A DNA stretch of 64,000 nucleotides from Cyclospora cayetanensis (GCF_002999335.1 NW_020312764.1:62001-126000); one strand, 5' to 3'. Positions 33,345 to 45,253 are shown, counted from the first letter of the stretch. The notes: a model not told the origin generated them from the letters alone. Numbers and translations are program-made.

Positions 33345-34268
33345 TCACGACCTCGTGTGTCTGTTCCTTTTCTTTCCTCGATGCCTCTTCGTCCCCTTTT
33401 TCGGCACATCCTTGGCCTTCTTCTGCGCTCTTCCCCTCCTTCGTTTCCCCTGCTGCGTCTGCTGCTGCCGCGGAGGGAGGCAGCTCATGGGGAAGGGCCG
33501 CCGGTCTGGTGAATAAGCCTCGGTGCACCGCGCTTGACGTGTTTCTTGGTGGGGCATCACGACCAAAAAAAACTTCTGCATCCTGGTAGCGTCGTTCAGG
33601 TACACGGGCAGCAGGTTCGCGCTGGCCAACATGTGGTTCACTTCCTGCGGAAGGCAGCGTACCAAAGGCTCAGACTGCGGCGAAAGCTCCAGCACACATA
33701 GACACTGCAGCCTTTGCACTGGAACGGTTGCACTGCGCCGAACGGAAAGTTCGCGTCTACCAGGCTAGGACTCCTGATTTTGGTCATCCGACAGAAACGC
33801 CTCTTCTCTCATGAGCAACGCACCTATTCGGTCGCAGCCTGCATGTTTTGCGTGTCTTTGTCTCCGAAAAGACAGCGCCAGTTCGAGGATGCGGAGCCAA
33901 AAGACGCGTCTTGTGCTCCAGTGCAGCCACCGGAGAAGAAGGGAGAAAATGACTAGCTGCTTGGAGTTGAACAGCACCGTGCTGATTAGCCGCAGCAGCA
34001 GCCCGGTCTCTTCGCTTATCTCCGCTGCAGATCCTGCCGAGACTGCTGCTGCCTCTCCTGGTCCAGGTGCGCTGTGCACGCCTACACTGGTGGCACGCAC
34101 TTGAAACAGCAGCTGGAACGGAGAGATGCAGACAGCAACGATGCTTGCAAGCAGAAGCAGCTCAACAGCCGAAGGCTCGGGAGAGGAGGGAATATGCCAT
34201 CTAGCGAAACGGAAGAAGGGCCATAGAGGAGAAGCCGGCCACGGCGTAAAAATAAACTCCGTATACAT
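33345..34268 (-). CDS. Unknown multi-pass membrane protein, exons partly resolved
   Basis: The minus strand has MYTEFIFTPWPASPLWPFF, then a hydrophobic segment (AVELLLLASIVAVCISPF), a linker, then a second (TVLFNSKQLVIFSLLLRWLH) followed by a basic stretch (SFRRQRHAKHAG). A later exon around 33,770-33,590 reads RLQCLCVLELSPQSEPLVRC, HMLASANLLPVYLND and MQKFFLVVMPH, and its frame ends at 33345 with a very basic tail. Phases between the two exon groups are not settled, and 5' exons may exist above 34,268. The gene lies in tandem with ALG14, only about 80 bases apart if both ends are right. No family is recognised. Confidence 0.5.
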
Positions 34269-35644
34269 CGCCACTTTGAGCTCCGAGAAGCTAGCGCGCA
34301 CGTGGTATGCTAGCCACGCTCTCGCTGTGGCCTACTTGTTGATGGCAGTGCTCCCGTGGACGTTGCTTCTGCTATCGATGTTTCTGGTCTTTTGTGTTCC
34401 TATTCCGCATTTGAAGGCACAGGGGGAGTCATGATGCAGCGGAAGGAGGCACACCGCGAGGTGTGGAGGAGGAGGGCGACATGCAAATCTGCATGGACGG
34501 CGGACAAAGGCATAGCCACTCCCAGCACGCAGATGATGCACACAGGAACGGGGAGAGGCGATGAGGGAAGACGGGAGCGAGGAGGGTTCTAAAGAAGGCA
34601 TATACAGTCTCGAATTTTGGTGTGGGTTTATACGCGCCAAGAGGGTGAAGCCTGAAGCCTTAGGAGAATCGAATGGCGTAAGAGCAACACATCGTCCGCT
34701 GTTAGCGGATTTTGGTGTTTGCGCCGCGCTTGGCGGTCAATGCAACTCGACACTCTCTTGGGAAGGAAACAGACAAGAGTGATGCAACTCGGGATGGCGA
34801 GGGAAGCAGCAACAAAACTGGGAAACACGGAAAGCTCGGATTCAGACAATATTCTTAATGCTAACGGCCGGCATTTTCTCGCATTTAGTAGGAAAAAAAG
34901 ACCCCAGAGATACGTGCGTGTCTGGTCTGTGGCTGGCCGTTGGTCAAACAGCTCTATCCGTAATCGAACTAGCACTAAAACATAGGAGCTAAGGCAATGA
35001 AGCTAGCATTACTAGACCTAGACAAAAATTGAAACACTAAGGGATCATGTTAATATGATTTATACAGAGAATGCTCCCACCGCCTTTTGTTGTTCTGCAT
35101 GTGCCTGCGGCACGGGGGCACATGCAGAACAACAAAAGGCGGCCGAAGCATTATTTCTTTGCCTTATGCCAGTAATCATGGCCTCCCTTCCCTAAGTTAT
35201 TGATGCAGTGAAAACTAGAGCATATAACGACAAGCCTTGTATAGAGATATTAGCAACAGAATCAATAAATGGCCCTCTTTCCGAACCCCCAGCTTCCACT
35301 TTCTTTCCTAGGCGGAGCAGCTGTCCAGACACCCAGCTCACCATTGACAGCATTTCTCGCATCCCTCTGCATGCTGCTAATAATCCGCAACTCACTCGAC
35401 TAACTGGTTTTCATCCTTCCTGTTTACATTCTGATGCATTGGCGCCTCAGCACATGCAGACATTTACTTGTTGCTCAACAACTCCGGGCATCCGATCGCT
35501 AAAGCCTGGTGCCTTCCCGCACGCTCCTCCCACCCCGATAGACCGGCAGATAGCCACTTCTAAATATTTGCAGGCAACTGTCCTCTATGGCGGAGCGTCC
35601 ACACCCTTTTCTGCACTCCCTTCCGGCATCCTGGACGGCGAACA
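34269..35644. other. Intergenic region between the membrane protein and CCZ1
   Basis: Divergent promoters are expected here. The notable element is a long hairpin at 35,070-35,152. Short open frames have no family support. Confidence 0.5.
35070..35152. repeat. Long near-perfect inverted repeat (hairpin)
   Basis: Arms 35080-35105 and 35117-35142 are perfectly complementary over 26 bp around an 11-nt loop. After a 4 by 4 internal loop, 35070-35075 pairs with 35147-35152, giving an 83-nt stem-loop. No open frame uses it. It lies about 490 bases upstream of the CCZ1 start. Confidence 0.93.
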
Positions 35645-38600
35645 ATGTTTTTCTCATCAACGAAGAAGGCAACCGAGTCGTCACCGTCTGACAATGACTT
35701 TGGTCAGCACGCAGCTTCTTCATCGAAGCAGCAGGCGGGAGGGTCCGCCGCTCCTTCCTGCGTGTTCGGAATTCTGCTCTTCAATCCCCTGCTCCTCCCT
35801 GACGGCGCCGCTCCTCGGGAGGAGAAGGGGAGTGACCTTGCCTCTGAGTCGGGCAGCAGCGAACACGAGAAGGAGGAAGATAATGCAGACGGATTGTCAC
35901 GGGAAGAAAGAGAGCAGGAGTCCAAGATTATCTACAGCTACCCACCGAATAGGGAACCGGAGGAGAGGCGCAGCCAGGCAGGACTGCTCGAGGGGTTGCT
36001 CATGTTTGCCAAGTAGGTGCATTATAGAACTACAGTTTGCTCGGGATCCATGGCTTAGAGTTTGATGTGGGTAAGCCGTGGTGTGGTGTGTCTGTGTTTC
36101 AGTCTGTATGTGTGTGTCTGTGGTGTGTGTAGTGTATGCGTGTAAATGTATGTATGTGTTGTGGGTAGGGTGTATGCATGTAAATGTATGTATGTATTGT
36201 GGGTAGGGTGTATGCACGCGTGGTCGCAAGAAGATTTGTACGGGTATGTGTGTGTGTGCCGGGCTACTTCAGGCCATTTTCGCCACTTGGCTTGCCTGTG
36301 CAATCTATCTGCACCGAAAAGTATATTATTGTGATGGAGGAGGTAGAAAAGGATTTTTGGCTGTCCATGGTGGGCTTCCTTCCGGAGCTACTTCTCGTGG
36401 GAGGGTGGTTAGCGAGCTGTCGCTAACCACCCTCCCACGAGAAGTAGCCCCTTCTCTGACTGAACTGTGCACGTAGCCTAAGGCCCTTTCCCCTGTAACT
36501 CCTAAAACAAGGTCGTCCCTAGAAGTATGATAAAAGAGGCCCATAGGCTCTCTGTAACGCCGACCATTGTGCCACATGCGTGTTTCCCGCCCACCGGATC
36601 CTCTTGCTTTTGGTGTCTTTGGCTTTGTCGCATCTCTGCCTACCTCCAGACCTTTGCAGCCAACGCAGTATCCAGCCTTGCTATCCCCGAGAAAGCGTCA
36701 CACCGCGCGGACGAAGACACGGAAGAAGCCATTCTTTTGGGAGTTGGTCCTCACGAAACGTATAGCCGCGCGCTCAGGCTCGAGAAAGAGAAGGAGAGAG
36801 ATAGAGATAGATACATAGAGAGACAGAGACAGAGAGATTGAGAGACAGAGAGATAGACAGAGAGAGAAAAAGAGAGACAGAGAGAGGGAAACGCCCAATG
36901 AATGCAGTGGCCGGCAAAATTGCCGAATCCCCTAGAGGACTTCGCGTGCATATAAACATGCGTATATTTTAGATTTAGATGCATTGCGATAGATCGTGCA
37001 TAGGTATATCTATGCCTTTCTAGGTAGTTTTACATCGCAAGGCCGAAGCCGTTGATGCCGCTGCTGCTGCGACACGCCAAAAAAACCCTAAATTGCATGT
37101 TTCTACCGCATGCCTCTGTCCTGCGCCTTTCTGAAGTCTTCCAGTTTTTGCGCTTTGAGCCCGTGAACTCGCACAAGTTTTGCTTTTGCATGAAACAATT
37201 TTTAAAAGTGCTAGAGAGGGCAAGCAGAAGCCAACGCAACCTCATCCCGCCATGAGGCCTTGCCTTCTCTCCCTTCCATCTGTCCGTCGTCACTCTCTCG
37301 CAGGTGCTGCGTGGCTTTTACGCCTTGTTTCGGTTGCTTCACGGCCGCTTTGGTGCCTTCCTTGAGCGTGATCGGCGTCACGAACTGCTGGACGTGTTGA
37401 ATGACTACGCCCCCTCCTTCGTAGAGACTTTGGATGGCAGCAGGCTTTCGCTGTTTAACGGTATGCCTTCATGGATGGGCTGGCATAATCAGGCGACTTA
37501 AGTAGTTTGCTAGCTGCCGCCTTGCCAGTGGCTGTGGCCGCATGCACATCCACGCACAGCCCAGCGCATGTGTCTGCACGCTGCCTGCTTCTTTGAGGCA
37601 GGCAGAGTGCAGCAGCGGGGGAGAGGCATGCCAAATCCTAATCCTCGAAGGAGCTGGAGTCATCTGCGTCATTCGCATGCACACGTACATGGGCATGCAT
37701 CTCCGGGCTGACACATCGGGTGCCTACATTTGGCGCGCTGTATATGAGTCGTGCTTGAATCCAGCCAATGCCACATTATGCCCCAGGGCAGCGCATGCAG
37801 GCACCACATTTTGAATCGATGGCTCTAGACTCTGCGAAAGGCATTTAAACGGCCATTTCCTGCCGCTTGCGCATGCCTGTGTTTCTGGCACAACACGCAC
37901 ATATATGTAAATATACATATACACGTAACACATTTTTTTCCCGCCGTTCTGCGGATGCTTGTTTGCAGCCGTCGCAGGATTCCACTTTGCGCCAGTCGAC
38001 CGATTGCCGTATCTAGCGGTCCCTTCCCTCATCTCTCTTCTTAAACACAACTACCCCTGCATTCTCCACGCGGCACTGCTCCTCAACGGGTGTCTGGTGT
38101 ATCACTCGTACGCGCATAACTTCCCATAGTGCTTTCCGGCCATCCCTCCGTATACCCCACAGGGATGCAAGGAGCCTGTGCACCTGCTGAGCGTCTCTGT
38201 CCATCTCTCTCTGTCTCTCTTTATCTCTATATCATTCTATCTCTCTCCCTCTCACTCAGCATCGCATCGGCGTCGCACAGTGTCCTTTTTCTGATTCTTC
38301 CCCCCTTATCCTGCCCGCTTCTCGTGCATGAGCGTCCTCTCAGCGCCTGCTTCTCTGCGTCCTGTCTCTCCACTGGCTGTCTGTGGGCTGCTTCTCTCCC
38401 CAGTGTTGCGCTGCGCTCTGCTTCTTCCATGAGGTAGTAGACTTGCTCCTGCGTGCACCCCTGCGTGCCCCCCTGCATCTCTGTCCCTTCTTCCGCTGCT
38501 GCAGTATGAATACTCCCGTGGATGACGGCTGCCTCATGGGCTCCTCAGAGATTCGCCATCAGGCCGCTGGCCTGAGCTTCGAACCCGAAGCTCTCTTGGT

Positions 38601-40891
38601 GCTCTACAACTATCTGGTGTGCACTGAAGGGAATGCCTCGGTCGATCCTCACAAGCTCTTGAAGCCTCCTTATGCAAGAGTGCCTACGGCAGCCGCAAGG
38701 GTATGGAGTTTCTTTGCTGCTCTCTCGGCCCCTTCCCATCTCCTTGTAGAGCGGAGTGGTGCGCAAATGTGCGGGCTGCGTTTTTGCCCATCAGCTTGCC
38801 ACCTTGCCCTCCAGCGCACCACATATATATTAGGCAGAAAACACAGTATACATATACATGCGTATTTTAGATGTAGGCAAGAGGAGATGCCACTGTGTGA
38901 GCGCGCGTATGTATGCGTCCACACGGATATGTCTCGTGGAATTGGCGCAGTCCGTCAAGGCCCATATCTTGTTACGCGAACAGATGCGTTTTTTATGTTT
39001 TTTCTCAATGGCATTACGATTGCCTTTCTGTCCGCTGCCTGGCTGTCGCCGTTTTCTGTTTCTTGATTAATGTTTGTGTGTGTATGTGGGTGTGTATGTA
39101 TGTATATATGTGTATATGCGTGTGGCCGATAGCTCTAGTGCTGCGTGCACTTGAGGCTACCCTTTTTGGATGGGCCTTCTCTGTGTGGTTGTGGGTGTGT
39201 TGATACAGCCTGGAGGGGGCTGCTCCTCCTTCGGCCGGTCTGTGCGGGAAGAAGGCAACCCTTGTTTCCTCTTTGGACCCGTGGGGTGAGGCGCAGCACT
39301 GCCTGATTGCGTCTTGCTGTGTCTCTTACGAAGTGCACACCTCACTGCCACTTGGACTGCACCCCTCTGTTCGCGTCTAGGATTATAAAGGGCCTGATGA
39401 CAAGCCGGGGCTGCAGATATGTGGAAGCGTTCGTTTGCATTGTGCATACGTGTTGAGATGGTCGCCGACACGACAGATGCTTGCAGCAATGACAGAGAGG
39501 GACGCACTTATCGAGGGTGAGTACTCATGTGTGCATTGCGGGGTGCGCCGTTCAGGCAGTTCGCCTTCCTCCCAACTGTCCATCTAGGAGATAATTCAAC
39601 TGGCTGCCTGCTGGCGCTGCTCTATGAGCAACTCCTTCTCATTCTCGTCCTTGACGAGACAGACCAGCGAATTTCTGACGTTACGGTGAGGCTCTAGGGT
39701 GTAGGGCTAGTGTGAGCTCAACTGCTTTGCGTTTTTATGGGATCGTTGAAAGTCTTCAAAAGTTGTAAACCGTGTTTTAGGCCTTGTAAATGGGACCCAC
39801 AGCTATGAGCAGAACGACGTGTGGGCTCGCTTTTTCATATTACACCTTTTGCCTAGGGATTTGTATTTCCGCATATATATATACATATATACTCATATGG
39901 AGAAAATTTCGGGCGGGAAAACAGGGCTGCTTCCCCCACCCACACGCCTTCCCCTTACGTACCCCTCTGTTAAGTCCTTTGAACGGCTTCTCTTCCTTTG
40001 CATCTTAGTTGAGGCCCATTCAACTGCCTCACATTCATTGACTGTCTTGCTGCTTAGTTCCCTTATGCTGCTGCCCTGTGCATTGCAGTTCTTGCAATCT
40101 CTTCGTACCGCGGCTGTTGAAGGCCCCTGTGGTCTGCGGGAGCTGAACGGCATTTTGTCATCAGAATTTAAGAAGGTGATGAAACAGGAGGATACCTACA
40201 GGTTCATTTACTTCAATCAAGCCAATAGAGCGATACGCATGTAAGCAAGCTGCGGGGAGCCCTTGTTTGCATCTGCAGGTTTGTGGCTGCCTGCCTTCCT
40301 TCTGCACCTCGCGCTACGCCTCTGTATTATGGTGCCTCTATATAAAGCATTCTTCCCGAACAGTGTTTATGCATCCGTTTTTTCAGCTCCAACAAGTCGT
40401 GTCCACAGAACTCTAATTCTCCTCCCTTCTTCAAGAATTTCTGCTTCTCCGCTCAAGAGCTTCAGCGCGTGGGTCACATGCACTGTAAGTTCCTGGGATT
40501 TTCTGCATCTCCCCCCATGCTTAATGGATGCAAAGGATCAAGACGAGCTAGTGATGGAGCCATTTCCCCGTCAAGTAGCAACTGCAGCAAAAAGGCAGAA
40601 ACACATAAGGAAGAGGATTCTACTGCAGCAGAAAAAGGAGGGTGGGCGACGGGGGTCAGAGCAGGAGGGAAAAGCCTTATGGAGGTCAAGCTGCAGCAGC
40701 AGGAGATGGGGATTCTAGACAGCGTTCGTACAATGGCAGTAAAGGATAGCCAGAGCGGGTGGTTAATCGGCAGAAGGACATGTGACAGAGAATACTTTCT
40801 TGCACTTGATGATGCGAAAACAACATTTACGAAGGCCATGGAAGACGTGCAACGTTTCTCAGCTCTTCATTTCTCCAACATTTTTGTGTGA
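35645..40891 (+). CDS. CCZ1: CCZ1, subunit of the MON1-CCZ1 Rab7 exchange factor
   Basis: Ten exons join in phase: 35645-36012, 36273-36369, 36650-36742, 37304-37460, 37969-38107, 38505-38700, 39381-39516, 39588-39685, 40089-40240 and 40387-40891; about 646 residues (human 482). Longin 1 opens with CVFGILLFNPLLLPDG, then KIIYSYPPNREPEERRSQ and FSPLGLPVQSICTEK with EEVEKDFWLSMV. Then come VLRGFYALFRLLHGRFGAF, GFHFAPVDRLPYLAVPSL, ALLVLYNYLV, CLLALLYEQLLLILVLDE, TYRFIYFNQANRAIR and the end GWLIGRRTCDREYFLALDD with FSALHFSNIFV, all in human order. Extra length is acidic and Ser-rich inserts in exons 1 and 10. The third exon and its donor are the least certain. MON1-CCZ1 activates Rab7 on late endosomes; in coccidia that would bear on secretory organelle traffic. 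Confidence 0.9.
36132..36215. repeat. 38-bp tandem repeat in CCZ1 intron 1
   Basis: Copies at 36132-36169 and 36170-36207 differ at two positions and are followed by eight bases of a third copy. Units are TG-rich, with GTGTATGC at the start and GTGGGTAGG at the end. They lie in the intron 36013-36272. Confidence 0.9.
36387..36448. repeat. Perfect 29-bp hairpin in CCZ1 intron 2
   Basis: Arms 36387-36415 and 36420-36448 are exactly complementary over 29 bp around the 4-nt loop GCTG. The hairpin begins 17 bases after the inferred 5' splice site at 36370. Its arms share no sequence with the hairpin at 35,070-35,152. Confidence 0.95.
36781..36892. repeat. GA-rich microsatellite in CCZ1 intron 3
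   Basis: Imperfect GAGA/GATAGATA/GACAGAGA repeats over about 110 bases, between CCZ1 exons 36650-36742 and 37304-37460. Confidence 0.85.
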
Positions 40892-41412
40892 AAATCTGCA
40901 AAATGCCGGAAGCAACGGCAAGCCACTTGCATGGCCTCGCGACAGCAGTCACGCTGCCTTATAGGTCGGGCCAAGTCAGCACTCGTTAATTTATCGAAAA
41001 GCACGCCTGTCTCCACTATTTCAGAATTTCAGTCAGTACCAGCAACGAGAGACACATGGAGAACCCAAAAAGCAGGCCCTTCTTTCCCATTTCTTATCTC
41101 ATAGTGCTGCACGCTTCAGGCCTAACAGGAGCAAGACCACATGGAAAGGAAAAATGCTGTCTTTCCATTGTAGTAGGCTGTATGACAAACGTGAAAATAC
41201 GTCACACAATAAGTTTTCCTTGTACCTCTACTTGTATGTACACTTCCGCACACCTAGTACATGTATTATAGTAGTCAGACTACTCTGCACAGCGCGTATA
41301 CTTACATATATTCATGTACGTTTGTGAATAGACCTGTGCCTATGGTTAATCTCATCGTTTCCAGAAAATGCTACCCTGCGTTGGCTTAATCTGACCGCTA
41401 TGTAGCAGCCCG
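40892..41412. other. Convergent spacer
   Basis: About 520 bases between the CCZ1 stop and the stop of the minus-strand secreted-protein gene. No feature is recognised. Confidence 0.55.
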
Positions 41413-44350
41413 TTATCCCCTCAACGCAACCGTATTTTGCTTGGTAGCATTCCCATAGGCTTTGCAATCCGTGCGCTCTGCGTCAATGCACATCGCCCAC
41501 TTTTGCAGTCCTTGCCTGAGCCCCTGTTCCAAATTGCGGACGAATGCCCGGGTAAGGATCTGCAGTCGGCTTCATGTGGTTACACCACAAAAATAGTACA
41601 CAGGTGCAAACGGGTGCAGCAAAAATAGGTACTGCGAGAAATAGTGATCTATTTGGCTTTGCAAGTGTTGACATTATTCCACTGGGACAGTCATAGGAAC
41701 AGCAACTGGGTTGAATTCGATTGTTTGTTCATGCTTCCGCACAGCGCAGCGGGTCCTATAAGCTCCTCCCTCGCAATCCAGATACTGTCGATGCGCAAGT
41801 GGACACATTTCATGAGTCCATTTACAGAAACAAGTGACTCAGGCGTGCAGGAAGATTAAATGAGCGCACCTTGTAGTCTTCGGTCGGACTGGGTTCATTG
41901 AAATCACCTTCGGGGCAATGAGGGTCCCCGCATTTCGTGTAGCATTGTTGCCCCGGCTTCAGCTGATCGTGTAAATCATTAGACCATCCATGCGAAAATG
42001 TGGGCGACGGAGGGAACATACCTTTTTAACTAGTTCAGCAGTGCATTCTTTGTTTTTTGAACTCAGCATTGTGCAGAGGAAACGTCTCTCTGTCTCGGAG
42101 CAGCCTGTTGTTGGGTGTTGCATAGCTGAAATAGAGCAAGCGGCAACCGTGAAGGAATATTCAACGGACCGTTTGTCCCCTTTGAAGTCTGTTTAAGGGG
42201 TCTGTCTCGCAGCACAAAGGAAAATTTCCAGTCTGAAAAGAAGGGAAATACAGTGCTCAATGTTGTTGTCTTCCGAGTGGAGATCCTGTGGCCAGTTTAC
42301 CAGTACTCCGACATAGTATGGAATTATCTATTGACACCTCATGATTTTCCGCTTATGCGGCAGTTCTTACTTTCTCCTTGTCCGCTGCATCTCGCTTCGC
42401 CCGGTTCAGTTCCGCAAGAAGACCAACATGCTGTTGTTGAGGAGCTTGACTCAGGCTGTTATCGGAATGTGAAACGGCACAAAAATTGAAAAGAAAAAAG
42501 TTTCTGACCACCAAGGAATCACATGTTGCAGTGAAATGCCCATTATTTCCTAATGTGTCAATCCTGAAGTTTTCCGATGATAGATTTAGTTAGTAATCAT
42601 TTCGTATCGAGAGATGGGAACATTGAGGAATAAGACCTACCCTGTATGGTGCCGAACTGCTAGTGAGCAAGCAGAGAGAAAGTGAACGATTAGCACAAAT
42701 GGAAATAGAACCGTCATTGTTTGTGCCACATTGCGTCACGTATTCCCGTTGCAAACGAAAGCACACAATCAAGTATGTTTGAAGACAGTTTCGTTGTATG
42801 TACACCGCTAGCGAATGCCAACTGCCTGACTGCAGACGGAAGATTATTGAATGGAACAAAATTCAATATATTTCATTAATTGTTAGCTGGATATAATGAC
42901 TGTCTGTCGAAGTGTTAGGATGAAAAATCAGAAGTCTCGAATTCATTGTATGACACATGAGCTAGCAACGAGAACGTTCAGTGCAGTCCTCTAGTGTATT
43001 GGTGCTTAGATTCTCCTCTTGCATACAAATACAACAAACAGTGAAAACACTAGAGCACTGAAAACAATAATTAAAATCGGTCCACAGCTCTTTACGGCGT
43101 TGTGGTTGAACACCTGCTTGACGAACTAAGGGTATTGGGCGTCATACCTCAACCACAGCAAAAATGGGACAATGCTTCTTTTTATTAAAGCCTGAAAAAC
43201 ACGAAAGTGTGTTTGCATTGCGTGTTCTTTGCCATGTATCGACCTTTTTGCATTCCCATATATCGAATGAACAGATAAGGCCCCTCTTTCGGGGCGTTGT
43301 TCCATGCCCTTTGATTCCAGCTTTTCTTACACCAGCGCGCCTCTAATTGGTCGGCAGAATGCGGCGTTAAAAGGTTAAGTAGATATTTGAGCGGGTGCTT
43401 ACAAATGAAGACGAAGCAGAAAACGTGTTTAACATGAAGAGTAATCAAGTCTCCAATAGTTCTGATTTTGTTACCTTTATGTTGCTGGAAATGTCATCAG
43501 CGCGTTAAGACGCAGGTTTCCCCATTTCCTCTTCTTCATTTGAAGTTTCGACGACTCCTCTCAGAGCCCTGGCGGCCTGAATCGGTTGATTGTATGAACT
43601 TCCTCAATTGGACTCATGTGTGCTGGGTTCATTTTACATTAAGCTCAGATTCCAATTGCTCTGAGAGCTGCTCTCCTTCTTGCGCATCATTGTTTTCCAC
43701 TGTTAATTTCATTGTTGGGTTTGCTCAATTCCTATGTACAGAGATCAAGGAGTGGTACGTGCGAATTACGGTGGGTAGATTCGTAGCCCGGGAGATGTCT
43801 AATACAATTAAATGTAGTAGCAGCTTCACTAGGATCATAAAAAATAACTCACTGGTCAACTATCGTCGCCTCTCCAGAATTAGGAACTTGGCTCTGAATA
43901 GACATGAAATAGCGTGAACACACAATGTGGATCAAATGTTTTCCCCGAGTTCTTACCGGCTCAGGACGAATGCTCTGTTGAGGGGGCTCTGGCAATGGTG
44001 TTGTAAACTCCGCTGCTTCTTTTGCTCCTTCGAGCTCTCCCTCCGCCCTTGCTGCAAAAACGTATGCAAAATGAAACGGCAATATCGGTTAGAAGTTTCA
44101 CTTGGTTTTTTGTCACCATAACAATGCTATGTGAGTTTTCCATACCTTCCGCAGTCGCTGCTGCTTGTTTTTCCCTCCTGACTTCCGTATTTAATGCCTT
44201 CTTAGCGTTTAATGCATTGTGGCCATTACAGCAGCGACAGATAGACTTGATAGGCATAGCCGTTACTCCAAGCTTATACCTGCTGGGCGAAAAATGCAAG
44301 AAGAGAGAAACACAGCAAAAAATATATGAGAGCAAAAGCATGCCACGCAT
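41413..44350 (-). CDS. Unknown secreted protein with many short exons
   Basis: Starts with ATG at 44350 and a signal-like MRGMLLLSYIFCCVSLFLHF. Exonic pieces with good splice sites follow on the minus strand: YKLGVTAMPIKSICRCCNG with NALNAKKALNTEVRREKQ (to about 44,145); ARAEGELEGAKEAAEFTTP to PEP (about 44,053-43,960); SQVPNSGEATIVD (about 43,890); ENNDAQEGEQLSEQLESELN (about 43,695-43,640); LSQAPQQQHVGLLAELNRAK (about 42,460-42,370); LKPGQQCYTKCGDPHCPEGD (about 41,960-41,870); and a last exon ILTRAFVRNLEQGLRQGLQ with MCIDAERTDCKAYGN, stop at 41413. Several junctions keep phase; those around 43.8-43.7 kb do not yet. Short Cys-containing, acidic segments suggest a secreted or surface protein specific to the lineage. 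No family is recognised. Confidence 0.5.
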
Positions 44351-45253
44351 TATCCTTCTTAGAATAAGGAGAATGGGCGTATTAGTAGTTGGTCAGCCTA
44401 GATTAATTTTTGAGTCGTCGCTTTATTTTTTGCAAAGTAAATAAAATGACACAGTAACGTTCTCCACCATTCATTGACTGAGCAGGGGCGTCTGTACAGC
44501 GCAGCAACATGAGCCTCAATTTTATTCCTGCATGACCGAAAGTGCCTTCATTTTGTACGGAACGTACTGAAAGAAATTACCTTCAGTTTTTGGTCTCTCG
44601 TCATGGTACCACACAGTATAATATAAGCGAAAAAAGCTACTGCAGATTCGCCCTGTTGGGTCTGATGGTCCAGGCACACACAGCGGCATGTGCACGAAGG
44701 TACACCCCGCCACCCTTCCAATTCTTTCTTATTTTTCATGTTTCATTTGCTTTTAACAACAGCAGTGGCGCCTTCTGCAGACTGACGCATCAAGAGGGTA
44801 GATCCCCTTTCCCATTTCCAGGATCCGCTTTTTTCTGGTGTCTGTTTCATTATTCCCCTCGCCGTAGCAGTGGAATTGCGTTGACTGTTTTTAGGATTTA
44901 GACATATATTTCACGCCATTTACTATTTGAAACTCATTATGACACTGTTTTTTACTTGATGTGAGACAGAACTGGAGACAGCCAGCAAAATATCAAGAGC
45001 ACTGCTCTGCGGCTTGCCAATCCCGCACTACCCCATGTTCGTGACCGATTATCTAATTGCTAGGGACCAATTGCAGTCAAAAAGGAGGCGAAATCGGTAT
45101 TCAGGGCCCTAGTCTTCCAGGCCCATTCAAGGCTGCCCCAGAGATGGACCACCAAGCTCCCCGCACATGGGCAGATGGTGGGTGCTGCCAAGACCCCCGG
45201 ACCGGTGAAGACTCGACTTCTTAATTGATTTGAGGGAAAGATCGAGAGGCAAA
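44351..45253. other. Divergent intergenic region 5' of the alveolin gene
   Basis: No exon is certain. The alveolin needs a 5' exon ending in phase 1 if the TTTTCGCTGCAG at 45,364-45,374 is used as an acceptor, and that exon may lie here. No repeat stands out. Confidence 0.4.

Noticed and set aside
36055..36303. His/Thr-rich minus frames over CCZ1 intron 1
   Set aside because: They are translations of the TG-rich tandem repeat in the intron.
35070..36448. CRISPR or phage-type repeat array
   Set aside because: There are only two unrelated hairpins and no regularly spaced direct repeats, and the genome is clearly eukaryotic.
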